NCBI GenBank assembly: GCA_013368325.1
Contig: JAACJK010000163.1
Location: forward strand, 2,604,001 to 2,668,000
Direction: 5' to 3'
Source: Ephemerocybe angulata
Taxonomy: Eukaryota > Basidiomycota > Agaricomycetes > Agaricales > Psathyrellaceae
Length of the DNA stretch: 64,000 nucleotides
Position 1 is the stretch's first letter. The number at the start of each line of letters is the position of its first letter. Of this stretch, positions 12,116 through 23,306 are shown piece after piece. The position numbers and the translations under genes were made by a program. Under the pieces are notes generated by a model. The model saw only the letters and a program-made list of their open reading frames with translations. It was not told where the DNA came from and made no database searches.

Positions 12116-15100
12116 TGGATGCGACTGAGCTGCTGGCCAACACCCTGTCCCCTGGTGAGCAGCCTTTCACGCCGCCGAGACCGCCTTTTTTGACCCTCTT
12201 GCAGACGCCAACACGCGTCAGGATGCGACCCAAAAGCTCGAGACTGCCTCCAGGGAGAACTATGTGCGCCGCCCTCGTCCCCAGAACCCGTCGCAGCCGT
12301 GCTCACACCCACACAGCCCGAATACATGCTCATGCTCTCCTCCGTGCTCGTGAACGAAAACACCCCGCTGCACATCAGAAACGCCGCAGGATTGGCCCTC
12401 AAAAACGCCCTTTCCGCTCGCGTACGTCGTGCCCCGCATCCCCAGCGCCCACAGCCCATCTCACCCCGTCTTTGATCACAGGAGGCCGCAAGGCAGACAG
12501 AATACAGCACGCGATGGCTCGCCCTCAACGACGACGTCAAGAGCAAGATCAAGCAGGATGCCCTCATGACCCTCGGCTCGCCCAGCGCAAAGGCCGGAAA
12601 CTTCGCCTCCCAGGTCGTCTCCGCCATTGCCGCCGTCGAGCTCCCCGAGGGCCAGTGGAACGACCTGATTGGGGTCCTGTTGGGCTTTGTCAACAACGAG
12701 CAAAACACGAATCTCAAGGTCGCCACCCTCCAGACCATCGGATTCATTTGCGAGGCCATTGTGCGTTTTTTTCGTCCCTGATCTCACGCCGCCCCTCTCA
12801 CCAGCGAGCAGAAACCCGAGATCTTGAGTCTCCGCGCAAACGAGATCCTCACCGCCGTTATCCATGGCGCAAGAAAAGATGAGCCCTCCGCCGAGGTCCA
12901 GCTGGCCGCGATCCACGCCCTCTACAACTCGCTCGAATTCGTCAGGGAGAACTTTGAACGCGAGGTGAGCGAGTCATTTTGTGCCACAGTCTGATAAGAG
13001 CTCACTCCTTGCAGGGAGAGCGGAATTATATTATGCAAGTCGTCTGCGAGGCCACCCAGAACGCCTCGGTCAACGTCCAGGTCGGCGCCTTCGAGTGCTT
13101 GGTCCGCATCATGAGCTTGTACTACGATAAGATGGCCCTCTACATGGAGCAGGCGCTGTTCGGTGTACGTTGTGCCCCCCTTTTTCATCGGTTTACCTGA
13201 AACTGACGTAATTTGCAGTTGACCGTCGTTGGAATGAAGCACCCCGATGAACGCGTGGCCCTGCAAGCTATCGAGTTCTGGTCCACCGTCTGCGAGGAGG
13301 AGATCGAGCTCACGCTGGAGGCCCAGGAGGTGAGCTTATCAGACTTTTGATTGGCGCGCGATTTATTCAAATCGGTGGGTTTCAGGCCGCAGACTATGGC
13401 GAGACGCCAGAGCAAGTTTCCAGGGATTTCGCCAAGATCGCGCTGCCCGAGATCGTGCCCGTGCTCCTTATGCTCCTCACCAAGCAGGAGGAGGACGCTG
13501 AGGAGGACGAGTGGAACGTGTCGATGGCGGGTGCCACCGCCCTCTCGCTCCTCGCTGGGGCTGTCCAGGACGCGATCGTCGCTCCCGTCATTCCCTTCAT
13601 TGAGGGCAACATCAAGGCTGAGGACTGGCACAACCGCGAGGCCGCTGTTATGGCGTTCGGCTCTATCCTCGAGGGTCCCGATCCCAATGTCTTGACTCCC
13701 CTTGTGAACCAGGCGCTTCCCCTCCTCATCGCGATGATGTCCGATTCCAATGTTCAGGTCAAGGACACCACTGCCTGGACCCTCGGTCGTATCTGCGATA
13801 CCTTGATCGACACTATCAAGCCCGATGTGCATCTCCACCCTCTCATCGAATCGCTTGTTACTGGCCTCAACGACAGCCCGCGTATCATCACCAACTGCTG
13901 CTGGGCCCTGATGAACCTTGCGGAGCAGATTGGTATGATGTACGACCCTGAGTCGGATCCTACCCAGATCAACCCCCTCGGGAAGTACTATGAGCCTGTC
14001 ATGGCTGCTCTCTTGCGGGTAACGGAAAGGTGTGTTTTGCGCAGCTTTCTTGTCTTCCCGTGCTGATGGTATTTATTCCTTTGCAGCGGTAGCAACGAGG
14101 CCAACTTCCGAACGGCAGCATACGAGGCTATCGTCGCGTATGTTAACGGCGCGACGCCCGATGTCATTCCCGTTATCCAGAACACCGTTGTCACTATCCT
14201 CCAGCGCATGGAGCACCTCCTTTCTATTCACGTAAGTCAGTCAGGGCCATATTCCGAGTATGTGCTGACCTTTCTATAGAACCAAATTCTTGGTGTTGAT
14301 GACCGTAACAACTGGAATGAGCTCCAGGGTAACCTGTGCAACGTTGTGACTGTAAGTCCGAATTGCATTGAGACCCTGCATGCACGCGTTCTAACGATAA
14401 TCTAGCATGTCACTCGCAAGTTGGGATCCGGAATCCAGCCTCTGGGAGACCGCATCATGACCCTCATCCTTCAGCTGATCCAGTCCGCGGGCAGGACCTC
14501 CACTGTTCTCGAAGACGCGTTCCTTGCTACTGGCGCGCTCTGCGGTGCCCTCGAGTCCGCCTTTGGGCCGTACATCCAACCTTTCCTACCGTACCTCTAC
14601 GCGGCACTCAAGAGCCACGAGGATGCGCAGCTGTGCACTGTCGCCGTGGGCCTCATCGGCGACATCTCGCGTGCCCTTGGTGATCAGAGTGCGCAGTTTG
14701 CAGGCTCGTTCATGACGGTGCTGTTGGAAAACTTGCAGAGCGATGTGTTGAATAGGAATGTGAAGATTACGATTCTGTCGACGTTTGGGGATATCGCGTT
14801 GGCGATTGGGCCGGCGTTTGAGCCGTACCTTGCGATGACGATGGATGTGTTGAGGCAGGCTGGTGCTGTTGAACCGAACCCGGTATGTGTTTGCCTTGGT
14901 CGAGGGCATCCCTGATAACTTATTGTTTAATTTGGTAGCTCGACTATGACCTTGTCGATTATGTTGCTCAGCTCCGCGAGGGTATCCTCGAGGCGTACAC
15001 TGGCATTGTCACTGGTCTCAAGAAGACTGAAAGAGGTACATGCCAGTCGTTCAATTTAAATATGTTCCCCTTTTCTGACATTCTCTTTAGTGAACCTGCT

Positions 15101-15353
15101 CATCAACCATGTGCCTTCTATCCTTGACCTCGTACAACGGTGTCTTGCGGAGGATGAGCGTTTGGATTCGCTGATGCGGCTGTCGTACGGCCTCATCGGT
15201 GACCTCGCGGACTGCTTCCCCCATGGAGAGATCAAGGCATACCTCTTGCAGAACTGGATCGTCAGCGAGCTCCGCACGAAGCAGCGGATGCCTCCTGAGA
15301 CGAAGAAGACTATGCGCTGGGCGCGCGAGATGGTCAGGATCGCGACGCAATAG
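12115..15353 (+). CDS. KAP95: Importin subunit beta-1 (karyopherin beta 1)
   Basis: Nuclear import receptor that carries importin-alpha/NLS cargo through the pore and releases it on RanGTP binding. About 13 exons cover a HEAT-repeat solenoid of about 860 residues. Recognisable blocks in order are [11 protein letters not shown] then [66 protein letters not shown], an acidic loop [15 protein letters not shown] (the Ran/alpha-binding acidic loop), [26 protein letters not shown] and the C-terminal [16 protein letters not shown]. Exon 1 is 40 nt. Every junction follows GT-AG and keeps the frame of the known family. The full coding region appears intact. Confidence 0.95.
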
Positions 15354-16246
15354 AGGCTGTGAGAATTTGGTCGCTGTCTCTTTGCCCCCGAGATGGGTGT
15401 ACGAATTTTTTTCTGTTTCTGTTTGTTGTAGTGCTCCTTTCTGAATGATTTTGTTCTTCCTTACTACCCTCCCTTCCTTTGACCACGACGACGACATGCA
15501 ATTGCAATCATTGGGATTTTCTTCTATGTATTTGTCTCTTCTCCTCACTGTCTATATCAACATCTCTGTGCGTTTCGTTACTGTTCCCCTTCCTCTTCTC
15601 TTCCGTATTTCGTTTCTGTTCTTGGTGCACATTTACATTGTTTACGTTTACATTCGCGTTTGGGGCATATGGGTCTCTCAAGGAGGTACCGTGCCCAGCT
15701 GGCTTCCGCTGCCGGCGAGACTTCTGAATTGCATGTCATAGATGAGATTGATGATGATGATGTCCGACCCTTTTTTCTCTAATTCGATTTGGTTTTTGAT
15801 TATATTCTACAGGATGTCATCTAGCTTGTTCGGCCTTTGCTACGTACGCTTTTCTTTTCTTCTTTTCCTTTGTTCCTCGACCTCCACGACACCGCAACTC
15901 GACATGCCTGATTCATCAACAACAACATACCGCAAGCTCCAATCCATGTATCCTTACTATCCTCCGTCTCCTCCTCCCATGTCTCCACGTTTTACATTAC
16001 AATTGAAAATTTTTCTTGTTGTTGACCATTGTTCCGTTACAGATATCTGTCCTGAGTGCTTTATGCTTTGGGGGTTCAATCTTATTTCCTTTTTTTTCTT
16101 GCCTTCTCGTTGCTAAAGCTGGGGTCATGGGGCTTCTTGCTGGCGGGGTACCTTTGAGTTCGTGTCCTTTGGGCGCGCTTCGCTGACCACTTCTTCACTT
16201 TGGACGCTGAGGTCGGGGTCGCCGGTACCTGGGTGCTTCGGTTCAC

Positions 16247-16335
16247 CCTTGCTCTGCTTGACGGTTAGGTTATCACATATCCGAGTCTTACCTCGATTCG
16301 CCCTTGCTTGACGATTGTCACATATCTGGGTCTTA
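16247..16335. repeat. Imperfect direct repeat of about 38 bp
   Basis: Two copies around 16247-16290 and 16301-16335 share CTTGCT, GCTTGACG, TCACATATC and GTCTTA in the same order, with small gaps. No coding or transposon context is visible. Confidence 0.6.
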
Positions 16336-18535
16336 TGAAGCCCGTTGATCCCCTTGCGGCTCCTCTCCTTCAAGTTTTACCCTATTCTACCAAGACACCT
16401 TTCACCTTTTCCCGTGCAATGAACGCCACTTTTCTTCGGGTGCTAAGTTTCCGTAGCTTTGGGTGCCTTGGCCTTCTTCTGGCATTCTCTCCTTCCTTCA
16501 CCTGACGATGGTGTTCTTCCACTGTCTTTGGGCGCTTGTCGAATGCGGGTGGCGTTTTCTGAGTTCCTGGCTCAAACTGGTCCTGTATTGAAATCTACTG
16601 TCTTCCTCCTTATAAGCGTACTATATCCAAGTGTTAATGTGTACTCTAATCTGTAGCTCTGCTACCTAACATCCTGGATATCCCATTTATTTACAACACC
16701 GGTATGAGGAGCCAAAACGACATAGATTAAACACGAGTGCGGCCCGTTGTGACTCTTGTGAGTAAGTATACGAGACCCCATGACGCGGATGACCCCATAT
16801 AATGGCTTGCGGTTTAGAGTAACGGGCTGCAAGGGGGTTCTCAGAGGTTGCGGGAAGGCGAAAGAGGACCCAAAAGACCGGAAATTGGACGCCGCTTGGA
16901 CATGACTCGGAACGAGGGTGGGTGTCATTCAGTTGCAGGGAGGGCGTGAGGGATATTGGCTATGTCAGGCAGCTTGCTCAGTCTTGCGTGACTACCAAAC
17001 TTTGCTCCAAAACCTATATAAACACTAAGTTTACATGCATGTGTCGCCATCACCTTTCCTCTTCTTCTTCTCCCACATCTTTTTTCTTCCTCCTCGCTGC
17101 GCTTTTTACTGACGGAGAGGCCGTCTTCCTCCACTTCAGAGGGTGTAACACTGGTGCGGTTCTGCCAGGTCGTCTTCCCTTCCGTTACTGCTGTGGCATT
17201 GTCGCTGGCGATGCGAGAACCGTGGTGGAAGCTCCTCCACCGCGGATCCCGCATCCCTTGCGACAGTCTCCAGATAGTTCACTGACGGTGGCCTTTATTC
17301 AGCCTCTTTTCTCCTAGAAGGTCCCGACGAAGATTGCTTGGTCAACGATGGAAGGGTATTTGGTGTCATGGGTCCATCGATGCCGAGCTCGCTCCACGAT
17401 CCGACTGGTGCCAAACATTACTTCACCTTGTGTTATCGCCACTGCCGCCGTGTTGGCCGCGATTCTTCTCGCCTGCGTAGCCTTCCCTTAACTTCGTGCT
17501 TCTGCCAATCTATGAAGCTTTCTGAAATCATTGTCGTCTATCGGTCTCCATGCTGCAAATTTAAACTGTGTTCTATGATTCAGAGGTACGTAAGGATGTC
17601 CTGGTTGCATCATGTTTCATCGATCGTTCAGCAGCTTTATGCTGGTCGTGCACAACGGATACTACATAGTGGCTTCGAGGCAGGATCCCCGGATATCTCA
17701 CCTCGTCCGAGCTCCCGTACCTACATCGTGTCACCCAGGACAGTCCTGTGTGCCCGCCTTTCACAAGGATGGCTTTCCTCACATTGGCCTCGGAGGAGCT
17801 GTTCATAGGATCATACGGTTGCGTTTCGTACTCACATACTTCCATGTGTGTGAAGAGTGCAAGGAGTCATAGTCCTTGCACCATGTCCTGTGTGAGTCTT
17901 TAATTTCCAGGGCGGTGTCATTCCTGGTTTGGGACGCGGGGCCAACTATGTACTTGCTCGTCCTCACGACAAGCACGGAGGCATCCTGTGCATCTCGACA
18001 ACATCCTTGCAACTCCTCCCCTCGACTGCCCTATTGAGATGCTTCTGTGGTGGTCACTACTTATCGTAAGTCCCACCTGTGCTATATTCCAACCATCGTA
18101 ATGGAACCATTCTGACTTGTTTCAAAGGAACTGCTGCTGTCACAGAAGCTAAGATGAGCTCGGTGAGATTCCCCTGAACCCCATGAGCCAGTTTAGGCGC
18201 TTGCGACGCAATTTTAGCACCTCCAAGCTGGGTTTAACTCATGGAAAGGCCTTCTCTTTCGATGGTATCAGCGCGGATTCAATTTACGGAAGAAGAAACG
18301 AGCAGTTGCGTTGTGAAGACCAGAAACGCCGCAAGCGCCCATCGGAAACTTGGTCTCTTGTCAGACTCCCACAGTCATGAAGATGATCCATCACCATCTC
18401 CGGCGCTCGATTTCGTTCCTTCTCTCAACTCGCGCTCTACGGCCTATTCTTGTTCCCACGGAAACCCACAGCAATGAGCTTCGAAGTCATCAAAAACAAG
18501 GGAGCGCGACCTAGTCATGAATCCACGGGGCGCAA

Positions 18536-18543
18536 TATAAAAG
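18536..18543 (+). promoter_or_regulatory. TATA box (TATAAAAG) of the SUR7-like gene
   Basis: Close to consensus, 129 bp before the start codon at 18672 and followed by a pyrimidine-rich stretch. Confidence 0.65.
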
Positions 18544-18671
18544 CCCCTCGTTCCCGGGCGCTCGATTCAGACTGTCCCTCCTTCCTTGCTTCCTTCGTCA
18601 AGGGCTTGAATCCGCTCATTTCGTATCTGCCCCCACTGCACGCTCGCGCAGATAGCAACTGGTAGACCACC

Positions 18672-19679
18672 ATGGCCGGCAAACTCTGGGTTCCAGCGAC
18701 ATCCATCCTGGCTGTTGCGCTTGTTTTGAGCGTTTTGGCTTCTCTGTCCCTTCCTTACCTACCTTTCATGGACGTGACAAGGGTCTCATCAAAGTCTGAT
18801 GTCTTTAGAAGTGCGATGAAGGAAGCCAGGGTGCGTACTAGAAGCTCAACGATGCACCCAAACCGCGAACAGCAGCTAATAACGGCCCTGTATCTAGTTT
18901 GGTATCTGGTGAGCATGACGCTACGCAATATTCGAGCGGCGTCCTGACCATAGCTGTTGTGGCATTCAGGGCTGCCTGTAGCTGGACTCGAGACAACACA
19001 AAATTCTGCTCCAAGACTGGTAAGCCGACAAGGTAGTCACATTGCGCTGGTATTGACCCTGCATGCGATTCCATTACAAGGTCATGGCTACTCAGTCATT
19101 ATGTACGCCCTCAACCCTAAGGGCGAAGCCTATGATACCATCACAATCACTCCTGCATGGACTCGTGGACTGGCTGCCCACCCTTTCGGTAAATCTCGCA
19201 GAATTCGAGTGCACATTTTACGGTTGACTGACAAAGACACTTTCAAGGAACTGGCACGATCGCCATCGCTTTAGCTGCTTCCCTTTCTACGCGACACACC
19301 GCCAACCTCTGGGCTCCTCTGGTCGCCCTCTTCTCTGCCGCCTTGATTTTGATTGTCTTTGCCATTCAGCTTGCACTCCATGTGCACGTGAAGGTCGTGT
19401 TCAAAGACGCGTTCAAGAACGCTGCTGAAGGGGTTACCGTGTCCGCCGGTCCTGGTAAGAACTCATCAGACAACTCAACTCAAGATTCGAAGGCTCAAAA
19501 CGACCCCCTTTTCTATAGCCCTCTGGTTTACATTGGTCACGTTGGTGCTCGTCCTCGCCGCCGCCGCGCTTATGTTCGTCCATCGCAGGAGAGAGGTCCT
19601 GTCCGCATCAGGATACCCTACTCTCTCTAACCAACACAAGGGAGCTAGAGGCATCTTGTCCCTTTTCCGAAGGAAATAA
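18672..19679 (+). CDS. SUR7/PalI-family plasma membrane protein
   Basis: Members sit in the plasma membrane; Sur7 marks eisosomes and PalI/Rim9 helps ambient pH sensing. Six exons (18672-18830, 18898-18908, 18970-19019, 19081-19188, 19248-19454, 19519-19679) give 231 residues. The layout is a first span (ATSILAVALVLSVLASLSL) then LPFMDVTRV, an extracellular loop with a Cys pair (residues about 61 and 71) and GHGYSV, the family-like block TITPAWTRGLAAHPF, then three more hydrophobic spans and a basic tail ending FRRK. The second exon is an 11-nt microexon, required to bring FGIWAAC into frame. Which branch of the family (Sur7 or PalI) cannot be decided from sequence alone. Confidence 0.82.
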
Positions 19680-20583
19680 GCACGATCTACTCAGCTTATG
19701 CAGCTTTTTTCCTCTTGTACAATGCGTGTTACTTTGTATCTTCCATTTCTTTGGACCGCAGAACACTTGTATATACCCTGTTGCTCAAATACTCATGCCT
19801 CTGTACTATATCTGTCCACTCTTGCCGGATGTGAGGCCTCAAGAGATCTCAAGACCTGTCCATATGTCGACTCTGGGATCTACATGAGTCACAACGTTCT
19901 TGGTGTTCTCGTCGATCTTTAGGATCTTCAACGGAGTTCAGCCCATCTTAAGGTATCTTGATAACACCGAATGTGCCTGCGTCCGACACCCGGCCACTGT
20001 AGACCAGTGATACCAATCTCTGCGAAAGCAACTGGGCTACCGAGACCTCTTGAAACCACTCTAGGACTCGCCCTTTCGCAGCACTCTCATTGAACGCCAG
20101 GGCGATTCAGGTCTGCGTAAAGTGAGCACGTTTTAAGTGCCACTCCACAGGAAACTGCCCCTTGGTCTGCCAAGTGACTGACACTGTGACCGGCGTGAAT
20201 ACGAGCGAGAACGCGTAGAAGGGTTATCAAACGGTATTCTTGAATGCTGAGTAAACACTAGGAACCAATTGAATGACTTACGAGTAAAGTTGTGGCTAGA
20301 TTGACGTCTGCGCAGCTCAATCCGGGATCGCCTAAACATGCCGCGCCTAAGCTGTTAGCCGTTGCACGCACTGCTTTCTGAATTAAGCGCCCTAGTGCCC
20401 CGAGCCACTGGCTTGGCAGAACGACAAAACCTTTTACACCTTTTCGCCTTTGCCTACATACTGCTATAAAGTCGCGTGTTATCCACGCGATCTAAGCAAC
20501 CTATCTTTCCTCACAACCGCATTAACCTATAAAGATTAAAGCCTTGTCGAGTCCGCTGCGCCACCTCGCCTCCCTCTCCCTCA
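19680..20583. other. Intergenic, no gene seen
   Basis: Contains the terminator region of the SUR7-like gene and the promoter of the PPxY protein. One TAAGCGCCC nonamer lies at 20384-20392, 200 bp before the next start codon. Confidence 0.6.
20465..20471 (+). promoter_or_regulatory. TATA box (TATAAAG) of the PPxY membrane-protein gene
   Basis: It lies 119 bp before the ATG at 20584. A second ATAAAG occurs near 20530, but that one is too close to the start codon to be the likelier box. Confidence 0.5.
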
Positions 20584-21334
20584 ATGAACATCCTTGATGT
20601 TCTTCACTCGGTCAACGGCGCCATTAACACAGGCGTCGGCCAAATGACTGATGCTGTCCGTCAGCTGCTCCAGCGCTCCATTGCAACTACCGACCATGTA
20701 CACACGGAACAAGGATCTGCTTCTCTTAACGCAGAAGTTGACCAGATCCCCCTCCACGCCACCCCTCCTTTGGTCTTCATCCACGATGTGAACCTCTTGA
20801 GGGTGCCTGCCTCCGTCTACAACTCCCCATACTCCGGGTTTTCGAGGTTCGGCATCAACAATTCCACCCAGTCTCTCCCACCCGACTATACCCCGAGGGA
20901 TCTCAACGGACCGCCCCCATACATCAGCACAGGCAGCTTGGGTGCGCAGACGGAAGGAGGGACTCCCTCGACGGGGTGGCGTCGTGTCAGTGCGTACATT
21001 ACTTGCAGTTAACCCTCCCTTGCTCGTGGTGCTAATTACCCCTTCCACAGATGACCGCATCTCTGGCGCAAGGCTGTACATTCCACCCTTCGGATTGCCA
21101 AGGTTTCACGCCTTGGCTGTTTTCCGGTCTAGCTCGGCGACCTCTGCACCTGCCTCCGCGCGTCGCTCAACTCCGATCCCCTTGTACCAACCGGCCCGTC
21201 GCCCACGTCGCCTTGACTGGTTGACTGGAAGATGGAAAATGGCCGCGGGAATAGCCGTAGTCGCCCTTGTCATAGGTCTAATTGCGGTGTTCATGATCCA
21301 AGAGCAAAGGATGGAGAGGCAGAGGAAAATCTAG
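20584..21334 (+). CDS. Unknown single-span membrane protein with two PPxY motifs
   Basis: I recognise no family. Two exons (20584-20989, 21051-21334; donor GTGCGT) give 229 residues. The N-terminal half is soluble-looking and contains LPPDY (PPxY at residues 99-102) and GPPPY (110-113). One hydrophobic segment near residues 200-220 (MAAGIAVVALVIGLIAVFMI) is followed by a short charged tail, EQRMERQRKI. PPxY is the known ligand of WW domains in Nedd4/Rsp5 ubiquitin ligases, and membrane proteins with such motifs can act as Rsp5 adaptors; that role is inferred here. The Arg-rich stretch before the span suggests the N-terminal side faces the cytosol. It is 0.9 kb from the SUR7-like gene, same strand. 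Confidence 0.75.
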
Positions 21335-21801
21335 GGGATTTGGAAGGATCCCTGGAGATGTGGGAGGGGCTGCAATGGTCTTCGGACGGGCATGTTACTG
21401 GTTTCTTGGATACCCGATTCTCATTCGTGATGAATTCTGTTCACTTTCTTTGTTGTCATTCGCTTTGTAGGCCATCTGGCTCGACGTTGTTGCATTATTA
21501 TTAGTAATTACACACTAGACTTCCCTCGATTCGCCGTTTTTAAGATTTTTCGCTTGTTCCTTCTGCTCATATCTGGTATTCTTAAGGCTGTCATTCCATC
21601 GCAATTCTCATCTTAGTCACATTCTCTCTTCAAATAGTTTCCCTCTGGGGCAGATTCCCCATCGCTCTTCTCGTCGTATTCGCATTTCTCTCTTCAACTA
21701 GCCCCTGGGGATTCTCTCAAAACCTCCCCAAGGTTATAGTACGCTCCATGATCAGTTGGGGGAATTAGTCTTGGGGGCATGTCCTCTTCCCAACTACTGG
21801 G

Positions 21802-21832
21802 GTGGCAGGGAAGTGGCAGGGAAGTGGCAGGG
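21802..21832 (+). repeat. 11-bp tandem repeat (GTGGCAGGGAA), 2.8 copies
   Basis: Two complete units and one partial unit in perfect register. They lie in the gene desert, 470 bp after the PPxY gene. Confidence 0.9.
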
Positions 21833-21890
21833 CAAATTCAGTGACGGACGGAGGCATAGCATCTCCGTCCCGGAACTCGGCCGGGGCGTG

Positions 21891-21923
21891 GGCGCTTATA
21901 CGCACATTTCTATAATAAGCGCC
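21891..21923. repeat. Inverted repeat with perfect 9-bp arms
   Basis: Arms GGCGCTTAT (21891-21899) and ATAAGCGCC (21915-21923) flank a 15-bp AT-rich loop. Each arm contains the TAAGCGCC core that recurs elsewhere in the window. There is no T-tract, so a terminator of bacterial type is not implied. Confidence 0.8.
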
Positions 21924-22854
21924 GAGTTTGGGACTCCGCTCCCCGGAGTTGGGCTCACCTGACCTAAGCCCGGGCCGGCGGCAGCTCTCGCAAAATGCGC
22001 ACGAACGTTAAGCGTCCAACCTTACGTCGTTGAAGCCCAGTTCGTTCGAACTAACGATGTCTTCGAGTGGCCAGCGGGCGTGACAGTTGGGAGGGCAGAG
22101 ACTGCGCGAAGGCAGCACAGGCATATCCGCAGGCGAGGCAGTGAACGAGCAACGAGTAAGGGATCGAGTGGAGAGTGCGAAGGTATGCAATTCAGATGTT
22201 CGGACGATCGTGGCTGAAGATGGGTCTATAAGCACTTTCTGGGCGGGTGCCGTGGGCGATTTTCACAGCTATACGAAGAACCACCGCGGTGTACGCGTAT
22301 GTGGGCATCGCTTTCGGGAAGTCGGTAGGCGCATCGTGGTGGGTGTCCTGTGCAAGGGGATATGTGGGGTGCGAGAAAGTATGTGGACTTACAGGGTTTT
22401 CGCCTGTCTGTCGGAAAGGGCAATTTTAGCTCGGCTTGCGGTAGCCAACCAAGTCCGTGGAACTGGCTGAGGTCCATTCGAGCTCCATTCGCCGTTGCTT
22501 CGCCATCCTGTGGCGAAAGGGTCACTTGAGCTGACTCGAGCTCGCCGTCAAGCTCATGCTCCCGAGTCCCGCCCAAGCACGCCTCGCACACGGCTCTTCT
22601 TTTGCACGATGACGACGCCTGGCTTGTCTCCGCCACTGCCAACCGTCTATAGTCATTAGACTGGTTTATATTGGCCGAACATTGCTGTTCTAGTACACGT
22701 TCTCGCCGCACTGACGTCTCGAGTCACGTTGAGTATACTTCCAAATATAAAGGATATGGAAAGCTGACGTTTACAATGTCAACAGGGTGGCCATGTTGCA
22801 TGTTCTATGGTCCGACTCCAGTGGACTCTGGAGGTTGTGCGCTGGGAGGCGAAG

Positions 22855-23306
22855 GGAGGCGCATAATTCAGGTACCAACATGGATCCTAATAGTGCGAGG
22901 AGTCGGGCTCAGGGCTGTTCGCCTTGATGAATGTGCCAGGTGCCAGGTGGAGTTGCAGGATACGGCAAGGCTTCAATGCGGCATGATCTACATGGAAACT
23001 GCATGTAGCCATTTCGAAGGGCTCTGATCCTCCTTGACTCGGTCGAAGCGCGAGAAAAGGACAATTGAAGGGTGTCGGAGCGGGCGCTTACTAGTGGTGT
23101 GTGATCATACTTGCTGCGCGGTAAAATCCATGCGCCCGATATCATTCGATAGTCAAAGCGCGAGTCATCCTCTCCACCGTAACGACATCGCCAATTCAAG
23201 ACGCTAATGCGAATCACATCGGCTCGATTTCAATTTGCTTTGTATGCCACTTACAATCGGCCTTTTGCGGTTGTCGCAGACAATGGAGGCGCATCATTCA
23301 GGAACC
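22855..23306. repeat. Imperfect 22-bp direct repeat, copies 430 bp apart
   Basis: Copies at 22855-22876 and 23285-23306 differ at two of 22 positions. They share GGAGGCGCAT and ATTCAGG and end in ACC. Confidence 0.75.

Larger units (their letters stand above)
15354..18671. other. Gene-poor 3.3 kb; pyrimidine-rich importin 3' flank then unclassified DNA
   Basis: The first 700 bp are strongly T/C-rich on the plus strand, including the likely importin 3' UTR. After about 16.1 kb the open frames are short and resemble nothing recognised. A 47-codon hydrophobic frame (17348-17491) is noted in the findings. The right end holds the promoter of the SUR7-like gene. Confidence 0.55.

Noticed and set aside
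22087..22470. 127-codon plus-strand frame in the gene desert
   Set aside because: No family resemblance, composition like the surrounding DNA, and an equally long frame on the other strand.
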